Positions 51,985 through 56,452 of a stretch of 56,452 nt of DNA are shown here, one piece after another (within the stretch, counting starts at the first letter, position 1; every line of letters starts with the position of its first letter). Origin of the DNA: Muribaculaceae bacterium (GTDB lineage Bacteria > Bacteroidota > Bacteroidia > Bacteroidales > Muribaculaceae); contig JAFZSO010000018.1 of assembly GCA_017619355.1 (NCBI GenBank), positions 1-56,452 of the forward strand. Reading direction: 5' to 3'. Under the pieces are notes generated by a model that did no database searches, had not been told where the DNA came from, and worked only from the letters and a program-made list of their open reading frames with translations. The translations under genes and the position numbers were made by a program.

Positions 51985-54162
51985 TCATTTCAGATAGTCG
52001 TCGAAATAGCGGGTGATGCGCTCGTGCAGGTGCACGCTCTGGTGCCCGCGCATGTTGTGGCCTTGGCCAGGATAGACATAGAAGTCGGGTTGCGTGCCAG
52101 CGGCGATGCACGCCTTCAGGAAGGAGTAAGCGTGTTGCGGCACTACCGTCGGGTCGTTGAGACCGATGATGATCTGGAGCCGCCCCTTCAGGTCCTTGGC
52201 CTTGGGGATGAGGCTGGTGAGAGCATAACCCTCTGGGTTAGTCTGCGGCGTGTCCATATAGCGCTCGCCGTACATCACCTCGTACCACTTCCAGTCGATC
52301 ACGGGTCCGCCAGCTACGCCCACCTTGAACACATCGGGGTAGTTGGTCATCAGGCTGATGGTCATGAAGCCGCCAAAGCTCCAGCCATGCACGCCCAGGC
52401 GCGTGGTGTCGACATAAGGCAGCGACTTCAAGTAGTTCACGCCCTGCATCTGGTCGGCCATCTCAATCTGACCCAACTGGCGGAAGGTGGCCTGTTCGAA
52501 GTCGCGTCCGCGATTCTCACTGCCGCGGTTGTCGAGGATGAAGAGAATGTAGCCACGCTGCGCCATATAGGTCTCCCAGCTGCGGCTGCGGTAGTGCCAG
52601 CCTGCATCCACATTGTGGGCATGAGGTCCGCCATAGACATAGACCACCGTGGGGTACTTCTTCGACGGGTCGAAGTCGGCAGGTTTCACCATGCGGTAGT
52701 AGAGCGGCGTGGTGCCGTCGGCAGCGGTGAGGGTGCCGCACTCGTAGGTGGGTACGGTGTAGCCCTGCCAGGGGTCGGGGGCGGTGAAGTAACGGGTGGT
52801 CTTACCCGTGCGGGTGTCGGCAAAGGCGATGTTGCGCGGCACATCGGGTTCCTGATACTTGTCGACGAGCATCGTGCCGCTTGCGTTGAGCGAGCCATCG
52901 TGCCAGCCACGGCCGCCCTCATCGATGCGATGTCGCTGGCCGTTGTCGATGTTCACGCTATAGAGATTGCGGCCTATGGGGTTCGCCTCGTTGCTTGCAA
53001 TGATGGCGGTGTGCGACTTGGCATCAAAGCCCAGCAGATCCATCACCACCCAGTTGCCGCTGGTCACTTGCTTGAGCATGTTGCCTTGCACATCAAAGAG
53101 ATAGAGGTGGTCGTAGCCGTCGCGCTCGCTGCGCAGCAGGAACTTGGTGTCGTCCCACGGCAGGAACACGATGGGATGCTGCGGCTCCACATATTTGGGG
53201 TGTGTCTCGCGGTAGAGTTCCTTGAGGCGCTTGCCCGTGGTGGCATCGTAGCTCACCAGACGGCAATCGTTCTGATCGCGGTTCAACTCCTGCATATAGA
53301 TGGTGTTGCCGTCGGGACTCCAGGCTATGTTGGTGAAATAGCGGTCGGTGGGATCGCCGGCGTCGAGGTAGACGGTGCGCTTGGTGGCACAGTCATACAC
53401 CCCCACCGTCACCAGATGCGAGGTGCGACCCGCCATGGGGTATTTTTCGGGAGCTGCCGTGGCCTCCACGCGGGTGGAGTCGTCGAGTTCGGGGATGTTG
53501 ACCAGCGGGTAGTCGGCCACCATGCTCTGGTCCATGCGGTAGAAGGCGAGGCGGGTGCCCCGAGGGTTCCAGAAGAGGCCTCCCTCGATGCCAAACTCGT
53601 TGCGGTGCACAGCCTGACCATAGACGATGTCACGGCTGCCGTCGGTCGTGAGGCGTTCCAGTTCAACGAGAAAATCGAATTTTGAGCTGCTGCGAGGGTC
53701 AGAATGTGCCACATAGAGGTCATTGTCCTTGACATAGGCCATGTTATGACTCGCGGGATGCCACTCGCACACATCGAAGTCGTTGTTCATTTGCAGGGTC
53801 CTTAGCCGTTTTTTGAAGTCGATGAGCACCAGGTCGTTGTCATCGTCGTTAAGTTGCACAATGGGCTTGTCGGCATAGGGGAATCGGGCACTCGTGAGCG
53901 CGCTCAGTTTACCGTGGTTAGACAGCGATTTGCGCGTGAAAAGCAATTTTTCGGCACCGTTGTTAGGATCGATGGTCCAGGCGCTGTCGGCGCTCAGTCG
54001 CACAGGTGTGTCGCCCCACCACACGATGGTGCGGTTTTGGGGAATCATGTTGCGGTAGTTGTTGCCGCCGAAGTTCAGATCCTCAAGGGTGAACTCCTTC
54101 TGTGCTGTCGCCACAAGGCCAAGGGCGAGTGCGAAGACGATGAATGTGAGTTTGCGTGTCAT
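51985..54162 (-). CDS. dpp4: Dipeptidyl peptidase IV (S9 family), exported
   Basis: 725 residues, normal for bacterial DPP IV. Signal peptide MTRKLTFIVFALALGLVATA. The N-terminal half is the beta-propeller of the family (DPP4_N; WHPASHNMAYVKDNDLYVAH, FWNPRGTRLAFYRMDQS). The C-terminal hydrolase domain carries the nucleophile in HGWSFGGFMT (near residue 595), the acid in IIGLNDPTVVPQ and the base His in YPGQGHNMRG. It removes X-Pro or X-Ala dipeptides from peptides in the periplasm or on the surface, feeding amino-acid fermentation. It lies 86 bases after tnaA, with a terminator-like hairpin between them that ends just 11 bases before this start codon. Confidence 0.95.
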   Translation of the reverse strand: MTRKLTFIVFALALGLVATAQKEFTLEDLNFGGNNYRNMIPQNRTIVWWGDTPVRLSADSAWTIDPNNGAEKLLFTRKSLSNHGKLSALTSARFPYADKPIVQLNDDDNDLVLIDFKKRLRTLQMNNDFDVCEWHPASHNMAYVKDNDLYVAHSDPRSSSKFDFLVELERLTTDGSRDIVYGQAVHRNEFGIEGGLFWNPRGTRLAFYRMDQSMVADYPLVNIPELDDSTRVEATAAPEKYPMAGRTSHLVTVGVYDCATKRTVYLDAGDPTDRYFTNIAWSPDGNTIYMQELNRDQNDCRLVSYDATTGKRLKELYRETHPKYVEPQHPIVFLPWDDTKFLLRSERDGYDHLYLFDVQGNMLKQVTSGNWVVMDLLGFDAKSHTAIIASNEANPIGRNLYSVNIDNGQRHRIDEGGRGWHDGSLNASGTMLVDKYQEPDVPRNIAFADTRTGKTTRYFTAPDPWQGYTVPTYECGTLTAADGTTPLYYRMVKPADFDPSKKYPTVVYVYGGPHAHNVDAGWHYRSRSWETYMAQRGYILFILDNRGSENRGRDFEQATFRQLGQIEMADQMQGVNYLKSLPYVDTTRLGVHGWSFGGFMTISLMTNYPDVFKVGVAGGPVIDWKWYEVMYGERYMDTPQTNPEGYALTSLIPKAKDLKGRLQIIIGLNDPTVVPQHAYSFLKACIAAGTQPDFYVYPGQGHNMRGHQSVHLHERITRYFDDYLK

Positions 54163-54173
54163 AGTTGAAGTTT

Positions 54174-54211
54174 AAAAAAGGGCCACAGTATGGAGAATCC
54201 ACTTATGGCCC
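54174..54211 (-). terminator. Terminator-like hairpin between tnaA and the peptidase gene
   Basis: On the minus strand GGGCCA (54211-54206) pairs with TGGCCC (54185-54180), followed by six T (54179-54174). The peptidase ATG begins 11 bases after the T-run, leaving no room for a separate promoter. Confidence 0.65.
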
Positions 54212-54248
54212 ATGGCGAAATATTATGAAAACAAAAAATCTGTAGCTA

Positions 54249-55625
54249 TTATTGGAGTCGCTTGAGCTGCACGGTGAAGTGGCGCATGAGGGGAGCTTCC
54301 CACTCGATGGCGACGCCGCGGGTGATCTCGTTGCGACGGTCATAAACATTCTTGAGCGCAGCGGCAATCACCTTCATGTGGTTGTCGGTATACACACGGC
54401 GCGGGATGCAGAGGCGCAGCAGGTCGAGTCCGCCAAAGCGGTTCTCGCGGGTCACAGGGTCGCGGTCGGCCAGAATGTAGCCAATCTCGCAGCCACGGAT
54501 GCCAGCCTCGAGATAGAGCTCGCAGGTGAGCGTCTGAGCGGGGAATTCCTCCTTGGGCACATTACACAGCACCTTGTCGGCGTCGATAAACAGTGCGTGG
54601 CCGCCTACGGGGCGCTGATAGGGGATGCCGTATTCGTCGAGCAGACTGGCGAGGTACTGCACCTGGTGGATGCGGGTCTCGAGCATATCGAACTCGGTGT
54701 TCTCGTCAAGGCCCTGAGCCAGTGCATTCAGGTCACGGCCATTCAAGCCGCCGTAAGTGATGAAGCCCTCGAAGGGGATGCAATAGAGTTTGGCTCCCTC
54801 GTACCAGTCCTGGTTGTTGGTGGCGATGAAACCGCCCATGTTCACCACGCCGTCTTTTTTGGCCGACATGGTCATGCAGTCGACGTAGCTATACATCTCG
54901 CGGGCAATCTCCTTGATGGTTTTGCCGGCATAGCCCTCTTCGCGGGTTTTGATGAAGTAAGCATTCTCGGCAAAGCGGGCTGAGTCCATGACCACGGGCA
55001 CGCCATACTTGTGGCACAGTTCGGCGGTTTCGCGAATGTTCTTCATCGATACGGGCTGGCCACCTACGGTGTTGTTGGTGATGGTGAGCACCATGAAGGG
55101 CACGTTGCCCTTGTTCTCCTCAAGCACACGCTCCAGTTTCTCGAGCGATACGTTGCCTTTGAAGGGAACTTCGAGCTGGGTGTCGCGGGCTTCGTCGCAG
55201 GTCACGTCAATGGCCTTGGCTTTGCGGCTCTCGATGTGGCCCTTGGTGGTGTCGAAGTGTGCGTTCCCAGGAATCACGTTACCTTCTTTCACGAGGTAAG
55301 AGAAGAGCACATTCTCGGCAGCGCGGCCCTGATGGGTGGGAATGACATATTTGAAACCGAAAATCTTCTGCACCATGGCCTCGAACTTGTAGAACGAGGT
55401 GGCACCGGCATAACTCTCGTCGCCCAGCATGAGTTCGGCCCACTGGCGGTCGCTCATGGCGCCTGTGCCCGAGTCGGTGAGGCAGTCGATATATACTTGT
55501 TCTGCTTTCAGCATGAATACGTTGTAGTGAGCTTCCTTGAGCCATTGTTCGCGTTGCTCGCGAGTGCTTTTCTTCAGTGGCTCAATCATTTTGATCTTCC
55601 AAGATTCGGCAAATGGGATTTCCAT
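54249..55625 (-). CDS. tnaA: Tryptophanase (indole-forming)
   Basis: 458 residues, the usual length. A PLP enzyme that splits L-tryptophan into indole, pyruvate and ammonia. Signatures: LTDSGTGAMSDRQWAELM, IPTHQGRAAENVLFS, NNTVGGQPVSM, the PLP-binding SAKKDGVVNMGG with Lys257, and GRDLNALAQGL. Tyrosine phenol-lyase is the close relative; the C-terminal MRHFTVQL places His449 where E. coli TnaA has His463, while tyrosine phenol-lyases have Phe, so tryptophanase is favoured. A 200-base leader with two hairpins precedes it. No tnaB permease is adjacent. Confidence 0.92.
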   Translation of the reverse strand: MEIPFAESWKIKMIEPLKKSTREQREQWLKEAHYNVFMLKAEQVYIDCLTDSGTGAMSDRQWAELMLGDESYAGATSFYKFEAMVQKIFGFKYVIPTHQGRAAENVLFSYLVKEGNVIPGNAHFDTTKGHIESRKAKAIDVTCDEARDTQLEVPFKGNVSLEKLERVLEENKGNVPFMVLTITNNTVGGQPVSMKNIRETAELCHKYGVPVVMDSARFAENAYFIKTREEGYAGKTIKEIAREMYSYVDCMTMSAKKDGVVNMGGFIATNNQDWYEGAKLYCIPFEGFITYGGLNGRDLNALAQGLDENTEFDMLETRIHQVQYLASLLDEYGIPYQRPVGGHALFIDADKVLCNVPKEEFPAQTLTCELYLEAGIRGCEIGYILADRDPVTRENRFGGLDLLRLCIPRRVYTDNHMKVIAAALKNVYDRRNEITRGVAIEWEAPLMRHFTVQLKRLQ

Positions 55626-55838
55626 AAAAATATAGTAAGTGTATAGTGATTTTTAAAAAGAGTTGTAGATGTGTTTTTGTAAGATGTGTTGCCCGCTATG
55701 GTAGAGAAGCGGTTGCAGCCTGGGCATTAAAGAGTGTGGTGGTCGGGCTCTTTAATGTTGATGAATCTATGCGATATTTTAGGAGTTGTGATGCTGAGCA
55801 TAATTCAATCAAAGGGTAGTGAATGCGTTTTGCGACCA
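55626..55838 (-). promoter_or_regulatory. Long structured leader of tnaA
   Basis: About 200 bases lie between the promoter element and ATG 55625. The leader can form an 8-bp perfect hairpin (TTAAAGAG/CTCTTTAA, 55727-55755) and a 5-bp one (CCGCT/AGCGG, 55693-55712), followed by two near-copies of ACACATCTACAA within 55660-55690. Two minute frames of 24 codons exist but neither encodes Trp, so a TnaC-like peptide of E. coli type is not supported. Regulation by leader structure is inferred only. Confidence 0.4.
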
Positions 55839-55846
55839 CAAAGTTA
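55839..55846 (-). promoter_or_regulatory. TAnnTTTG promoter element for tnaA
   Basis: The minus strand reads TAACTTTG, 214 bases before the tnaA start. No better match lies closer. Confidence 0.5.
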
Positions 55847-55973
55847 GGAAAAAAAGTTGTCACCATAAAAAGAAAATATACAAAAAAATATAAAAGTGCA
55901 TAAATGCCGATTTTGGTGTCAAATGTCAAGCAGACTGGCTGGTTTGAACTGGTTTTATGGTTTGGTTTGGTGT

Positions 55974-56013
55974 CAAAAAGAAACCTTGGGTCTCCCGACG
56001 GGGAAACCCAAGG
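55974..56013 (-). terminator. Terminator after gapA
   Basis: On the minus strand CCTTGGGT (56013-56006) pairs with ACCCAAGG (55991-55984), extended by TTCCC/GGGAG inside, followed by TTTCTTTTT. It lies 36 bases past the gapA stop. Confidence 0.85.
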
Positions 56014-56048
56014 CGATGAGATTTACACGATTAATTCCTAACGGGAAA

Positions 56049-56452
<404 letters not shown>

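Noticed and set aside
51904-53685. 593-codon plus-strand frame opposite the dipeptidyl peptidase gene
   Set aside because: It is antisense to a clear S9 peptidase with all catalytic motifs and its peptide is a low-complexity His/Val/Gly-rich mirror of the real codons.
54249-55625. Tyrosine phenol-lyase as the identity of the PLP enzyme
   Set aside because: His449 in MRHFTVQL matches the tryptophanase-specific His; tyrosine phenol-lyases have Phe there.
55696-55929. 77-codon minus-strand frame upstream of tnaA
   Set aside because: It covers the tnaA promoter element and leader; the peptide has no coding character apart from a Phe-rich start.

Overview
The window looks like a chromosomal segment of an anaerobic gut-type Bacteroidales bacterium (Bacteroidota; Prevotellaceae or Muribaculaceae-like). 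The evidence is: many matches to the Bacteroidota promoter element TAnnTTTG at sensible distances from starts, little use of strong Shine-Dalgarno sites, SusC-like TonB-dependent receptors, BspA-like surface proteins, C-terminal tails resembling Bacteroidales secretion tags, a rubrerythrin cluster and a tryptophanase. No plasmid, phage or CRISPR signature was seen. Assignment below order level is not possible from the sequence alone.

Layout. 1-7339: the 3' part of a multimodular nonribosomal peptide synthetase (C-A-T-C-A-T-reductase), cut by the left edge. 7450-7557: a CAT-anticodon tRNA and a shared bidirectional terminator. 7615-16182 (minus): a three-gene operon of secreted proteins (alpha/beta hydrolase, BspA-like LRR protein, DUF285/dockerin-like protein). 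16709-18147 (minus): SPFH/NfeD membrane pair. 18526-23708 (plus): a tightly packed housekeeping run ybeY-mnmG-apt-uvrC-dtd, with an exact parS-type 16-mer between mnmG and apt. 23932-27665 (minus): mutS and a RAYT-type Y1 transposase with an extra C-terminal domain. 27890-32975 (plus): TonB-dependent receptor plus DUF5689 lipoprotein. 33108-35960 (minus): another outer-membrane receptor and a membrane-anchored winged-helix regulator. 36282-38114: EptA-like phosphoethanolamine transferase. 38256-38450: tRNA-Gln and tRNA-Leu. 38525-44426: a secreted SusE/F-like protein, long-chain prenyl diphosphate synthase, GH73-LysM glucosaminidase, cytidine deaminase, and a LytS/LytTR two-component system. 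44581-45339: palindromic repeats around a GxxExxY gene. 45443-49858: a 1471-residue secreted protein of unknown function. 50536-51795: rubredoxin, reverse rubrerythrin and rubrerythrin. 51985-55625: dipeptidyl peptidase IV and tryptophanase. 56049 to the right edge: the 3' end of gapA.

How the parts may work together. The rubredoxin-type genes form an oxygen and peroxide defence unit. Dipeptidyl peptidase IV and tryptophanase fit peptide and amino-acid fermentation with indole release. The membrane-anchored regulator probably controls the receptor beside it. Several secreted proteins carry one of three kinds of C-terminal tail, suggesting a shared export and anchoring route encoded elsewhere. 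The most notable items are the reductase-terminated NRPS, the RAYT with REP-like palindromes and the repeat-flanked GxxExxY gene, the parS site, the transmembrane winged-helix regulator, the G-run tract before the rubrerythrin operon, and the structured tnaA leader.
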